DNA from: Limnephilus marmoratus
Lineage: Eukaryota > Arthropoda > Insecta > Trichoptera > Limnephilidae
Assembly: GCA_917880885.1 (NCBI GenBank)
Contig: OU862920.1
Location: 36,181,019 to 36,245,018 of the forward strand
Length of the DNA: 64,000 nt
Direction of reading: 5' to 3'
Part shown: piece after piece, positions 11,677-23,378 of the stretch
Position numbering within the stretch: position 1 is the first letter of the stretch
How the letters are laid out: every line of letters begins with the position of its first letter
Position numbers and translations under genes: made by a program
The notes under the pieces: model-generated
What the model was told of the DNA's origin: nothing
The model's input: only the letters and a program-made list of their open reading frames with translations
Database searches by the model: none

Positions 11677-12435
11677 AGGACAATAAGGGCAGTATTAATA
11701 AAAAATCATACTCCAAAATCACGTCGTTTGATGGAAAAATTACCTTTTTAAAATGCCACTTTTCCCGCTCCGATGTTTCTCAGCATTCCTCTCCCAGCGG
11801 CATTTATGTTTATTTTCCATAAACAGTTCTCTTATTTTCGATTTTCTCAAATTAAAATGCAATAAACTAAAATTGTGGCAGTTTTTATAATTATGTCGTC
11901 ACTCATTTTAGTTGGACAATGTTCTAACTTTACTTGTCCTGAGATTTACTTGCCAAATACATATCAGCCGCAGAACGTTTTAGGTTGCATTTCAGAGCCA
12001 AATTTCTTTATTAAAAACCCAGTTGTTAAAAGCAGGTAATTTAACAAAAAAATTAAGAATATGTATTTCTTTAACTACATTAATTATATATTTTTTTATT
12101 TATTATGTGTTTCAAAAAATAACGACAATTTAACAATACGCAAACGCGAATATAAAAATTTCTGATCTGCAAATCTTCACCTCGTTTGGAGAGGATTCTA
12201 ACTTCTCTTTACCTTGTTTTGAGATATGAGTCGAAGTTTGCAAAGACGATCTCTCATAATTTATTTACTTTTTTCTGATTTAGATGTTGAATCTTGTGAG
12301 AATGCAAAGAATTTTTTAAATTTTATTTAAATCACTTTTTTTCATTTTTTAAATGAAAATATTTAATTAGGACGTGTAGGTACTTTACATTTTAGAACAT
12401 ACCTAATCGTGCAATTAGAATCATATGCAATCAGC

Positions 12436-12640
12436 TATTTAGGCAATACGAATATGAATAAATAGTTTTGTCCATAACAAACTCAAATTTTTGAAGAAAG
12501 GTTAACAAATACAATTTTGTACCGATGACTCAATCCAATGTTGTATTTGTTAGCCTTTCTTGAAAGATTTGAGTTTGTTTATGGTCTAAACTATTTCTTC
12601 AAATCCATATTAAGTATGTACGGGCGCAAATACATAATTC
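12436..12640. mobile_element. Long-hairpin MITE (copy 1; copy 2 near 29.74 kb)
   Basis: Almost the whole segment is an inverted repeat: AACAAACTCAAATTTTTGAA on the left answers TTGAAAGATTTGAGTTTG on the right, with AACAAATACAA/TTGTATTTGTT nearer the centre. A related hairpin lies at 29738-29895. Both are followed by CCCTAAAATAATTAAA. Confidence 0.7.
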
Positions 12641-12937
12641 ATCATATTGATTTAAAGCATAATTTGCAAAAAACATTTTTCCCTAAAATAATTAAACTCG
12701 CGCCATGTATGAAAGAGTAGATTATGAATTCTTTTAAGTATCACCTTAATTAAGAACCTTTTCCAACTGAGGTGACGATGTATGAGCGCGAATGAAACTC
12801 TTCGAATTCGCTATTGAAAAACTAGTTAGAATTTTTGACATATTTATTTTCTAAGCAAATAGCGGTAAGTAATAGTAAGTAGTTATTATGTAGGTAGCGG
12901 TTTAATGGGTTTTACCAAATTCCATTATTTAATGTGG

Positions 12938-13612
12938 TGTGGTTTTCACCATTCTCTTGAAAGCTTATCTACAGGATAAGGTATATTTTAGATTTACGAT
13001 TATTTAATTAAGTCATATTTCACAGTTTACTGTTTGGTACTCGAATTCATGAATAATAACTATATATCGGAAAAGTTAGCCGAATTGTCTACCCAGAATT
13101 TATTTGTTTATTTATTAATTATCAATTACTAGCTGGTTCCCGGCATGCGTTGCTATGCCATTTAATAAAGAAATTGTTTCTACCTGCGTGTCCTTTCCCA
13201 TTTGTCCCGTTCCCCTTCCGCCTCCCCTTCCTCTCCCGCGTCCCCTTCCCCTCTCGCGTTTCCACTCCACCTCCTCAACCTTCCCTCTCCCCACTCCACT
13301 CCCCCTTTCCCGTGAACCCCCCTCCAGAGTTCCCCCTCCCCCCTCCTCGCTCCCGCATTCTGTACATTCAGTTTTCAAACAGCTCGCGTGCCACCTATTG
13401 CAATTTTTTATACAAATTTCATGATGTCATAGCTCACCAGTAGTTTTATACAAACCTTGCCCTGACAATAACGAACTCAAAAATAAAAGAATTATTTAAT
13501 TTGGTGCAGTCGGGTAGTACATATCGGGGATTCATTTTTATTTATAGACATAGAGATATAGAGATTATAAGTTATCCGATGAACAAGCTCTCAAGAGGAT
13601 GGTGAAATTCTC
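12938..13612. mobile_element. Inverted-repeat MITE split by a Helitron-like insertion
   Basis: The ends GTTTTCACCATTCTCTTGA and TCAAGAGGATGGTGAAA are inverted copies and match the family member at 11422-11676. The interior is interrupted by 13129-13564. Removing that insert rejoins ...TATCAATTA and TTATAAGTTATCCGATG into a continuous element comparable with the 11.4 kb copy. Confidence 0.7.
13129..13564 (-). mobile_element. Helitron-like non-autonomous element with polypyrimidine core
   Basis: Read on the minus strand it begins TCTCTATATCTC after an A and ends GCCGGGAACCAGCTAG before a T, the A|TC...CTAG|T pattern of Helitrons. The middle is a long C/T-rich tract on the + strand (about 13190-13350). 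The long proline-rich and glycine-rich reading frames here are products of that tract. Relatives: 35644-36082, 39301-39670 and 55514-55873. Confidence 0.7.
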
Positions 13613-14489
13613 ACTGAAGCTACTTAACTAATATTTTGCTCATCGGTCTAATTCTTTTTTGTTGCCTTTCTTTCAGCGGGCAAAATGTTTGTAAATTTCT
13701 AGAAGCAGCAAAATATTTACATATATTTTTAAATCGAAAAAAGAATGTTTTCTCTTTGCATCTCTTTATTTAGCAACACATATTTACACAAAGTTGTAAC
13801 AGGCAGTAAAACACGGGGTTAAATTTTTCAACAGGAACATACGTTTATTTTGAAATTAGCATGAATACAAATCATGGCATAAGTGTTCACCATACATGAA
13901 GTGTTGTCCATACAGCATTGGCAGATACATTACAAATAAATTACATGTGTCAGCAAAATATACAATAGCCAAAAATGCAATAACTCCTCCCGTCATCTCC
14001 CATCACTTGACGATGCTCAATTTTACCACAATAATATTATTTTATATTCCTACATGCAATCGATAATGATCTTTAATAGCAACACAACACGACGTGTGTA
14101 TTTTAAAATTAGATATTTATTTTCTCTTACACATTAAATGCCAATTTCAATACAATAGAACAAAGACACATCAAAGGAATGATTCGATTTATGTAAAGTG
14201 CGACAAAGCAATAGGGGGAGTTTTTACAACACCAAGAGGAAAAGATATTGACTATAGATTGGTCGAAAATTCGACCACCGTAGTGCACTTGCAAAGACGT
14301 TTTAAAGTTAGTCATCACTATTGATCTTTCGATTTAATAAATAAATAAATCTTGAATTCAAATGAAGTAAAATATTGGCAATAGATTGTTTCGTATATAC
14401 ATATATTTTTTTAAATTAATAGGTATTTGATTTTGTTGCAATAAATAAAATATATATCCTTATGATTTTTAAACTAATGACTTCAATTT

Positions 14490-14735
14490 ACGACATCTTT
14501 TTTCAGCCCGATTCCAATTAGAGATCAAAGTCAACATTTTTTGCTTTACGCGATCGCTATTTTCATCTCTATTTTCATATGTACTATTTCAATTGTCATC
14601 ACTACAAACAACACATGAACCATGCTGTTTGCCGTGATGCCAACTGAAAAAAAAAGATATGAAAATAGCGATCCTGTAAAGCGAAAAATGTTGACTTTGG
14701 TCTCTAATTGGAATCGGGCTGAAAAAAGATGTCGT
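14490..14735. mobile_element. MITE with about 80-bp terminal inverted repeats
   Basis: The left end ACGACATCTTTTTTCAGCCC and the right end GGGCTGAAAAAAGATGTCGT are exact inverted copies. The arms stay nearly identical to GCGATCGCTATTTTCAT on the left and ATGAAAATAGCGATC on the right. The loop of about 80 bases has no coding potential. The near identity of the arms suggests a fairly recent insertion. No clear target duplication was seen. Confidence 0.8.
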
Positions 14736-16429
14736 GTATTGTATGCGTAAGTCGCTAAATTTGTCAATGATAAAATTAATCCTTGAGAAATGAAACAGAA
14801 TTGCAAAAACCCCCCCGGCAGTGGAACTTGAAGTAGACATAGACAGGTAGTAGAGAGATCTCATATTATAAGATGAGGTATACACAATAGGTTGAAATTG
14901 GCGTAATTCGCTGTGAAAAGTAAATTAGAATAATAATACAGAATATGATAGCTTTAATAATACAGAACACTTCATTTGCTTTAAACAAAGAATAAGAACA
15001 ATTATTTCACATCTATACGTTATTATATTAGACATACTTACAATGGAATCTCACCTCCGGAAACATCACTAAGCTTACAAACTTAACATTGAAATGTTTG
15101 TATACACCGACAGTTCTACAAAGACCCAAATGGGAACGCACATATGCAAATATAATAATATGTCAACAAAATTCACAATGATAATGGCTCACGCTTTAAA
15201 AAGAATGTAAATGCGTTAAGTATTAAATGTACAAAATTGGTTTGTTTCCACCACAACACAGACGTACGTAGGTATAATTTCCTACTCCTACTGATAAATA
15301 ACACACTCATTTTCCCAATTGAAATACTTTACATGGAAGAACAAGTATCTTCGATTCATCTTTAATATTTTCATTAAATGTCCACTAATTCTTTAGTCTA
15401 AGAAAATTGTTTTAATATATGTTTGCTTAGAGCATATTTTATTAATTTCAATTCATTTAATAAAAAAATCCTTGTATCTAAAAAAGGCTTTTAAAGCCAA
15501 ACAAGTAGTTTTCCTAAATACAGCAATCGGACAAACTCATTGCCATTTCATTATGTTTATCAGACAGATATTGTACACACGGGACATAGATCTGGTGGGA
15601 TAATATATCTATGAAGAATATTAATGTTATGTAATGCAATGCGTACATGGAAATGTTTAAGTAGTGATGTGAACATAATAATTATTGCTCTTCGCGGTGA
15701 CTTTAATAACATATCGATGTTCCTTTCCGACTTCAAATGGTTTAATCCAAGTTCATTTTCTCAAAAATATATCGGCCAATATAAAAGTAAAAGTGAACGC
15801 TTACTTTGGAGTCAAGTTGCGCGCAGCCCTGCCCCTGGTGAGATACAGACCCCGGAGTAGCCCGGATAATCGAGCTTACTTTGTAAACATAATGCTCTCT
15901 AGAGCCAGTCTTCATTTTAATACTTTGACACATTCATACTTAGGTATTGTGAATACGTTGGGACACTAAAAATGGTAATAAATGCTTTAAATATTGTAAA
16001 TATCTGAAAATTTCTTAACCACTTAGGATTACACGAGTCTAAGCCGACGAAAGTCGGAGCAGAGGTCAATCACAGGGTCAGAACATCACTCGTCGAGTTT
16101 ATGTGTCTCTAAGCAATTCCCAAAACTATCTTATCACTAACAAAACTAAACATTTTATATTATAACATATTTCATTTATCGATAATTGTTCATTCGCAAT
16201 CACGAATCACGTTCATCTTGGATAGTCGACATGTTCACCGAAATGAAATATACCCAATATGATACTGATCTTCTTAATTATTATTATTATGGTAACACTA
16301 ATACACGGGAACACATAATAATTAAAACTGCAGTGTTATTCCTTAATTAAAGACGATTAGCACTAATCGATCGCGGGCAACCATTCGGATGGTGGAGCCA
16401 GTACTCTGGTACTCGCGGCTTTCCTTGCG

Positions 16430-16895
16430 CGGTGCGGCGGACCGAGGAGTTCGATAGTCGTAGCAAGCACGTAGACGCCTCGCTAGCAGCCGCACAGCGC
16501 ACGGTCCCGCACAGTTCCTACCCTACCACACTGTGCGCGATGCGGCGGATAGCAAGCACGTTTGGCGTGTGCCACCGTGTAGCCCCCGTCACGCGGGGAG
16601 CTGACGGCTACCCGCCGCATCGCGCACGGTGATAGTGGCCGCACGGCGCACGATCCCGCACGGTATCTACCCTTATACACCGGGCGCGATGCGGCGCATG
16701 GCAGACGACCTACGCAAGCACGTATAGTAACTCGTTGTGCGTTGCCCCTCGCTAGCGGCTGCACGGCGCACGGTCCCGCACAGTACCTACCGTACCATAC
16801 CGTGCGCGGCGCGGCTGATAGCGGACGGCCATAGCAAGCATGTAGTGCGTTGTCCTCTCGCCAGCGGTCGCACGGCGCACGGCGCACGGTCCCCA
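16430..16895. repeat. GC-rich degenerate tandem array
   Basis: The motif GCACGGCGCACGGTCCCGCA recurs with small changes near 16491, 16639, 16759 and 16869, at intervals of about 110-148 bases. It is separated by AGCAAGCACGT and TGCGCG.TGCGGC motifs. CpG content is very high compared with the AT-rich flanks. The 137-residue antisense reading frame across it is arginine/cysteine/alanine-rich and repeats with the DNA, so I treat it as a by-product. Confidence 0.75.
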
Positions 16896-18090
16896 TAGAT
16901 CTCTACTACACTCTGCCCTTACTGCCTTGAAGTAACATTGGCACATTTCATTTTCAATAGTTTCCCTTTAGAAGGATATAGTACAATTATCATTATAAAC
17001 GTAAAGATTTGGAAGCATACATTAATCTAATTTAATAAAACATCACATGTATTACAAATATTCCACCAAGTAATTCATATAATAATAATCCTTATCAGTT
17101 CAATATATTTATATTATGCACTATATAAAAGTTTGTGCCACATAAAACGTTAATGTTAGATTAATTCAATAAGATTAAACATTCATAAGTTAATAAAGAA
17201 AGCTGAGTTTCTAGTACATTTATTCTAAATTTATAAAGGTTATGTACATCAATTATCTGAATGAGTGGGTTTAATAATAATTTATTCATTCATAAAGGGG
17301 TTTATATATTTATACAAAAGTACAAAACAAATGACTTATCATAAAAGGGGATTTAAAAAATAACATAGAATAGAGCAGTGTAAATAAGTAAAGATATAAT
17401 TGATAATAAGAATAAAATGAATAAGGGGAATGTTGCCAACACTCGAGAGTGAACTTCGAATAGAAGAAGGCAGAAGAATCCAATGCTACTTGCCGACTTC
17501 AGCTCTTGCGGTGTGCAGATAACACGTAATAAAGACATTTATCAAAAATCTTATAAATATGAAAAGCTCTTCAAATTATGGCAAATCTTTAAAAATATAT
17601 CAAATCATGCAAGGTGTCTAGAAAAAACCAATTAAAAATATTAATTTTATAAGTCTTGGCAAATATAATTTAATTTTTGGACACCTCAAATATGCATATC
17701 GACAACTTAAAAATAATTATATCTCTTAATAAAATCTAATATTAGCCAATAAAAAGCAGGTTTTCATTTGAGGAAACCGCGGTTGAAAAGAATTATTATC
17801 CAAATATTAATTTAAAATCAACTGAAGGTAAAAGCTACAAGCACTGGAAACCAGAATATGCGGGTTAAATAATACAATACAGACGGTGGCATATTCTGGT
17901 CGGGTGGTGCTTCCTTACTAATCCTCGATGGCACTATGTTTCCAGAAACATTGAATCATTCTTTGTTCTTTATTTAGCCCCAGGGCCTATGGGCTACAAT
18001 TGCCCTCTGCACTCCCCTGCGTAGGTAACTCCCAACGATTGCTGTGTGATTGGATGCACATCTAATATTAATTATCTATGAAGTTCCTAC

Positions 18091-18096
18091 TTTATT
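18091..18096 (-). terminator. Candidate polyadenylation signal of the KLF gene
   Basis: AATAAA on the minus strand lies about 495 bases after the stop codon of the KLF gene. A second hexamer lies at 17969-17974. Either could end the transcript. Confidence 0.35.
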
Positions 18097-18195
18097 CAAC
18101 TCCCATTCAACTTGTTCACTGTTTATGTTTCTTTTGATTACAACGGCCCAAGTTTCTGATTAAACGGTAGGTGCGGTTGATGACTAACCACGACA

Positions 18196-18534
18196 CTATA
18201 TGCCTGTTTGGGAGAAATTATCCACTATCAGTGTTTGGGGAGGTTGCAAATAACTTTTCGGTGGCGACTTTTTTTCCCTCTTAATCGGTACATTTAGTTC
18301 TGCATCCGTAATCGGCTTTTGGTTTGGTTTCCTTTTGCGTTTGGTATTCTTCTTGAGTTCAGTATTCGTAATAGGTTTGGTTTCTTTGATCTGTGCATTT
18401 TGTTGAAACATGTGAGTTTCGATTGCACCGCTGGAGTTTAGGAGGTCTTCGAGAATTCTCCCGAGACTAGTGCTGGCTGCAAATGGCCCATGGGTGGCTG
18501 CAGGTGGTCGACTGACGGGTGCAGGCGGCCCCAT
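18196..18534 (-). other. 112-codon open frame in the 3' region of the KLF gene
   Basis: It starts at an ATG in good context (CAGCGCCATCATGG) 55 bases past the KLF stop and is in the same frame as KLF, separated from it by the TGA and one TAG. The product is proline-rich at the start (MGPPAPVSRPPAATHGP), then lysine-rich, with two related blocks beginning KPITNTEL and KPITDAEL. It could be chance open sequence in the 3' UTR, part of an alternative last exon, or a downstream ORF. No family is recognised. Confidence 0.3.
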
Positions 18535-18588
18535 GATGGCGCTGGCGGCAGCACTAGAGAGCGGCTAGTGCTGCCGCATTAGCGAATT

Positions 18589-18764
18589 TCAGACGTGTCT
18601 CTTCATGTGGAGCGCCAGGTGGTCGGAGCGCGAGAAGCAGCGATCACAGTGGCGGCATTTGAAGGGCTTGGCGCCCGTGTGCTTGCGGTAGTGGCGGGTC
18701 AGCTCGTCCGAGCGCGCGAAGCGCCATTCGCAGCCGTCCCACGAGCATTTATATGGCTTTTCCC
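18589..18764 (-). CDS. luna: KLF6/7-type transcription factor, last coding exon (zinc fingers 2 and 3)
   Basis: This exon encodes the end of a sequence-specific nuclear DNA-binding protein that binds GC/CACCC boxes. It starts after a TTTTCAG acceptor and completes the TGEKPY finger linker begun by the previous exon. Finger 2 is [20 protein letters not shown] with its second His nearby; finger 3 is [20 protein letters not shown] followed by H. The protein stops at HMKRHV, ending directly after the third finger as in KLF6 and KLF7. The [10 protein letters not shown] and [10 protein letters not shown] helices are the contact residues typical of the KLF family. The CRHCDRCF finger favours KLF6/7 (luna) over KLF5 or Sp proteins. 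The join is phase 1, with no frameshift. Confidence 0.93.
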
Positions 18765-19095
18765 CTGAAAACAAACACATTCATATTAGTTTTGTTATCA
18801 CTATCGATTCAATCAAATAAATCTGTACGAAGATAACAGTTTCGTGACTTCTATTTAGCCTTTTACTAGACAAAATTTGTTGTAATGAGAAGTGGGGACT
18901 GAAACAATTTGGTTATGTGAGCTTGACCATATCTTCGAAAAACTTGTAAACAAGTAAATGCTTCAGCCAATTATTCAGCGTACTGGGTTAGTTAGGCGCA
19001 AATAATCAAAAATAGATCAGATAGTTAAATCATTGAAATGAAATTTGCAAACAAGTCATCGGTTGATTGTAATAGGTGATAGGGATGAAAATTAC

Positions 19096-19693
19096 CAGTA
19101 TGGGTCCTCTGGTGTGCCTTTAGATGAGAGCTCTTGGTGTAGACCTTCTTGCAGCCAGGGAACTGGCATTTGTGTATCCGCCTCTTGGAGTCGGGCGAGT
19201 CATGGCGCGGCGCGTGCGGCCGGGGAACGGCTGCGTTGGGAGGCGCCAGGCCCACTCCCTGGGACACGAGGCGCGTGAAGCCCGAGGTGGAGCGCGCCGT
19301 CAGCCGGATCAAGGGCGTCTGCACCGGCAGCAGCGCCGTGCTCTCAGGGCTGGAGGGCGGGGTCAGGGTGGGAGCGATGAGTCGTAGAGCCAGCCCTGCC
19401 TTGCCTTCCTCGTACGAATCTGTGTCTTCGTCTTCCTCGTCTGATCTGAGTTTAAATATGGAGTCATCGTCATTTCTGTACTTGAAGAGGGCGTCTTCAT
19501 CTCTCATTTTGAAGGGGGAATCTCTACTCAGGGGGAGGTCCCGCAGCGCGAGGGGTTCCATCTCCAGCTTGAAGTCCAAGCGGCTGGCGGGAGGGGGGGC
19601 GGTGAGGATGTTCCAGCTGTTATCTGCTTCTGACGTTGCCTTCTTGGAGAATCGCGGCTCGTCCTTCAGATACCGCTCCATTTCGTAACAATT
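19096..19693 (-). CDS. luna: KLF6/7-type transcription factor, penultimate coding exon (regulatory region and zinc finger 1)
   Basis: The exon follows a TGTTTCAG acceptor and begins [13 protein letters not shown], close to the CLELERYL..EP motif found at the same exon boundary in vertebrate KLF6/KLF7. An acidic, serine-poor middle ([14 protein letters not shown]) and LTPPSSPES follow; TPPSSPE is also seen in KLF6/7. Finger 1 is [20 protein letters not shown], ending RTHTG at a GTAATT donor. The exon is 199 codons plus 1 base. The preceding coding exon (expected to encode a short conserved N-terminus ending near WQQ) was not found between 19.7 and 64 kb. The in-frame TTG just upstream of the acceptor is intronic and not a start. 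Confidence 0.92.
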
Positions 19694-20913
19694 CTGAAAC
19701 AATCAATAATTATTGCGGGTGACGTTTACTTTTTATGCAAGATTTGAAACAAATCATGGATTTGGGAACAATAACCTTAAAAAAGAATGCTGAAAAAGAA
19801 TGTTTCAAACAAAAGCAAACAAAAAAAATATTATTATTACAACGCAAGCATTTTCGCAATTTATTTTTTTCAAGTTAACATTTACACATTTTTACAAAAC
19901 AAATGACGAATCAAATACAAACTAATAATTGGTATTTATGGTGGAAATATATGCGCGCCGCATCGCAGTCATAATCACAACATAATCAGATGGGACAGCA
20001 AAAATGATGATATTCTTAATTCACTCGTTAGAAATTTCAAAGTCCCTGTAATACATAATTAGCATTGACAAAATCTTCAACTTCCAATTAACTGCTCTAT
20101 TTTAAAACAAACATATTACTTTATATTCATAAATACAAAACACAAGAAATGAAAACCAACACGGAATTGGAAACAATAGATCTCGAGGTCAAAAACATAC
20201 CCAACAAGCAATTACAAATAAATCATTTGGAAAAAAGGTTCTTATTATGAAACTGATTTCTATGATAAAATCTAACTCTCAAAAATCTAAAATCGCAATA
20301 ACATAAAAACATTCAAACTAAAAAAAAAACGCAGGAAGATTTGAAATAGAAAAGCCACTAACACAAAATACACATCGAAACAGAAACCACATTCAGCACT
20401 AAAATATATATAATTCTTCCAGCAACTTCTCCATTCAAATAATTAAATAAATATGATAATTAAACCTTAAGCACGGGAGACCCCAGCAAGGACAGGTATC
20501 ATTATCTCAACTTGTTACAATAAAAGAGACAATAAAACATTTTTATTATTATTATCATTAAAACAAATAAACAGCAATTATATAGAACATAATGTTGCTA
20601 TTGTACAGAATTAAATACATGCATACATTTATAGATATTATTTAAATACATTAAATTGGCCTTACTATTAAAAGTGTTTTAAATGTTACACAAAGGATAA
20701 GAAACAACCATTATATTATTATGGTAAATGGTTTACTATCAGTTGCGCAAAGTTTAAAGCACGTTTATTAGAAAGGATAAATATTTATTTTAAAATGTGT
20801 TATGTTTTTCGCTTATGCTCGCTTCGCGTCGTTTCGCACAAACTTTGTTATTATTATATTATCGCCGGTTAAATGTAACCTTTTTATCTTTTCAAAAAAT
20901 ATCTAATGATTAC

Positions 20914-21438
20914 GGTGACCCGACAATTCGTCCTGCGACAATTCATCCGGCGACAGTTCATCCTGCGACAGTTCATCCGGCCGACAGTTCATCCTGCCGA
21001 CAGTTCATCCTGCCGACAGTTCATCCCGCCGACAATTCATCCGGCGACAATTCATCCTGCCTGATCATTTAGAAGATTTTTATTAAGTAAGTATGCAAAG
21101 AGGATATACGGCCGTACAACCAAAATCGATATACTTATATCTGAAGGCATCTTGAGTGGAAATCCGCTGTCAAAATATTTTTACTAACAATAATTTCGAC
21201 CCTCCGAAGAAGCATGCGTGAATAACAAAATACGACATACTTATACTTATAGGTTAAGTTAGGTTAGGTTAGGTTAGGTTAGGTTGAATTGTCAGGATGA
21301 ATTGTCGCCGGATGAATTGTCAGCGGGATGAACTGTCGGCAGGATGAACTGTCGGCAGGATGAACTGTCGGCCGGATGAACTATCGCAGGATGAACTGTC
21401 GCCGGATGAATTGTCGCAGGATGAACTGTCATGGAACC
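20914..21438. mobile_element. Foldback/Mutator-like element with tandem-repeat arms and 9-bp target duplication
   Basis: AATGATTAC sits directly before (20905-20913) and after (21439-21447) the element. The left arm (20914-21063) is about nine copies of a 16-17-base unit GACAGTTCATCC(T/G)GC. The right arm (21287-21438) is the same array inverted, with the unit variants in matching order. Outer ends are GGTGACCCGACAATTC and, inverted, GGTTCCATGACAGTTC. The spacer of about 220 bases carries a TTAGGTTAGG run. No transposase is encoded. Nine-base duplications are usual for Foldback and Mutator-type elements. Confidence 0.85.
21251..21285 (+). repeat. Short (TTAGG)n arthropod telomere-type repeat
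   Basis: About six GGTTA units form AGGTTAAGTTAGGTTAGG and its continuation, inside the spacer of the foldback-like element. It is internal, not a chromosome end. Confidence 0.85.
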
Positions 21439-22837
21439 AATGATTACATAGGCAATTTATTAATTAAATTCCATGTTTGATTTTATTAGTAGATTCTAAT
21501 AAACAATGCGTGGCAATGGGATCGAAACGTCAAACTTCTTCCTATCATGCTATGATTTGATATTTTCACGGCCAAAATAATTATGGTGATGTATCTTTGG
21601 GGTATTACGCCGGTAGCGTTACCTACTTATTTAGCCAGCGATTCGGACAGCCTAACAATTCCATCATCAGGACAAATGTGTAATATATTCTTCCTATTAT
21701 GTCTATCACCGTCTATTATTGTATATTTATTCAACAGCTTGCCGTCGTCGTCTTTCCCCAAAGAATCCACTCGCACGACCAATATTTACAAGACCGAAAC
21801 ACGTCTCATTTTTTCGTATTGGGGTTTCCAAACAATCCAATTTTACCAGAAAATAATATGCGGTACTCATTGTATCGACACTTGAGCAAATATGGTTCAT
21901 CGCAATAATGTGTGTGTTCACTGCTCGTGAATAGCTTGGTACTGAAACTCCACACAACGCACATGAGCCGTTCCCAACTAGCAAAGGAGTTAGTAGTCCA
22001 CTTGAACATTGATGGGAAGGCCCAAATAAATTATCATTGTCACAATTGATTTTAAACACTTATTTTGCCCTTTTGACTGCAAACTTATTAATTTGATAGT
22101 TGTAACGGCGCACGTGCTATTGGAGAATAATACGTAAATTTCAGTGAATTATTCATGAGGCATACGAGACTACATATTTAGCTACATTGGTACAAAATAA
22201 ATAAAATGTGATACATCATTGTTTCTCTAACGAAAATACGAAAAATTTCTGTTAAAAATATTATATTATGTATGTAAGTCAACGACCAACTTTATTAATC
22301 GAATATGTAAGTACTTCGTCGCTCATTTGAATTCTTCGATAATAAGTTTCAATTAAAAAAAAAATGACACTTAAATTCAGATCAAAAATGAGTTCACTGA
22401 ACCAGACTTCAAGCAGGAATAACTATAGCACATCCCAGACAACCGAAATATGTATGTTTGATTTTTTTTTAATAATCTTCCTTTATATCTCTGAATGGAT
22501 TTATCCCAGTATTATGGTAATATTTTTATATTAAAACCAGGTTTTTGTAAGCTTTACGGGGAAAATAGATCAAATGTACAAAAAGACATACCTACACGTG
22601 TAGTAAAGGTTGTAATCATTCTAAATAAAACGTAAAAATCATTTTTTAACGGCTGTCTACGAAAATTCTAATAACTAAACATATTTTACGAAAAGCCGAC
22701 TACCACGAACAAACACTATTTTCAAACATATTTACAACCAAATGATTCATAGGAAATAAAACAATTCCCAATGATCTGTTATCCACACGGTGGACCCTCA
22801 ATATTTGTAAATGTAGTTATAAGTAGATTAGTAGTCA

Positions 22838-23270
22838 ATGGAACGTCTCCGGATCCAATATAATGATGCGTGCAGAATCATATTTGGATTCAGAAGGTAT
22901 AGCAGCGCTTCAACAATGTTCACAGAATTAGGACTCCATGGATTCGCCAGTCTGATGAGACACCGGGTCACTGGAGCCAGGATGCGGCTAATGGCCTCCG
23001 ACAACACGTTGGTGACCGCAGCCTTCCAGCACCAAGCTTCACTCCTGAGTGAGCGATGGGCCCGAGCGCACTCAAGATCACGCCCTGCATAATAATTGAT
23101 TATTTATTTTTGTTATTATTAATTTTTATTAGTATTTTTTTTTTAATTTATGTTCTTATTTCTTTACTGTGTAAATATATAAATATGTATAACTATATGG
23201 GACGTGTGGGATTGCACTATCCCCACATCCTGGATTATTATTATTATTATTATTATTATTATACATAATC
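22838..23270 (+). mobile_element. Non-LTR retrotransposon 3' fragment
   Basis: The 84-codon frame gives LRIQYNDACRIIFGFRRYSS and MFTELGLHGFASLMRHR, homologous by eye to the 8.8-9.4 kb fragment (NNAYRQLMQLPRFCSASTMF). The 3' UTR contains TGTGGGATTGCACTATCCCC, the same signature as the other copy, and ends in an (ATT)n tail. It is heavily 5'-truncated. Confidence 0.75.
23234..23263. repeat. (ATT)n microsatellite at a LINE 3' end
   Basis: About ten ATT units mark the 3' terminus of the retrotransposon fragment that precedes it. Confidence 0.9.
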
Positions 23271-23292
23271 TAATAAATAAACAGAGTGTCCA

Positions 23293-23378
23293 ATTCAGCG
23301 ATGTATGTGTTTATCTCTTTTTAGTGTCGCTATTTTTCTTTTCATCGAATTTCAAATAACAACGGTGCTAAAGAAGTC
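23293..23378. mobile_element. MITE-like family X1, partial inverted copy
   Basis: CTCTTTTTAGTGTCGCT and CAACGGTGCTAAAGAAG are reverse complements of blocks in the X1 copies at 1863 and 50545. Confidence 0.5.

Noticed and set aside
13115..13443. Proline-rich and glycine/arginine-rich frames here and at 35745-36142, 39334-39876 and 55567-55871
   Set aside because: They come from the polypurine/polypyrimidine core of the Helitron-like family and change frame between copies.
19149..19688. 179-codon + strand frame (and two shorter ones)
   Set aside because: It is antisense to the KLF exon; the minus strand encodes the conserved zinc finger and ERYL motif.
20923..21440. CRISPR-like array of short repeats
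   Set aside because: The units are contiguous or nearly so, with no unique spacers, the arms are inverted and the DNA is eukaryotic.
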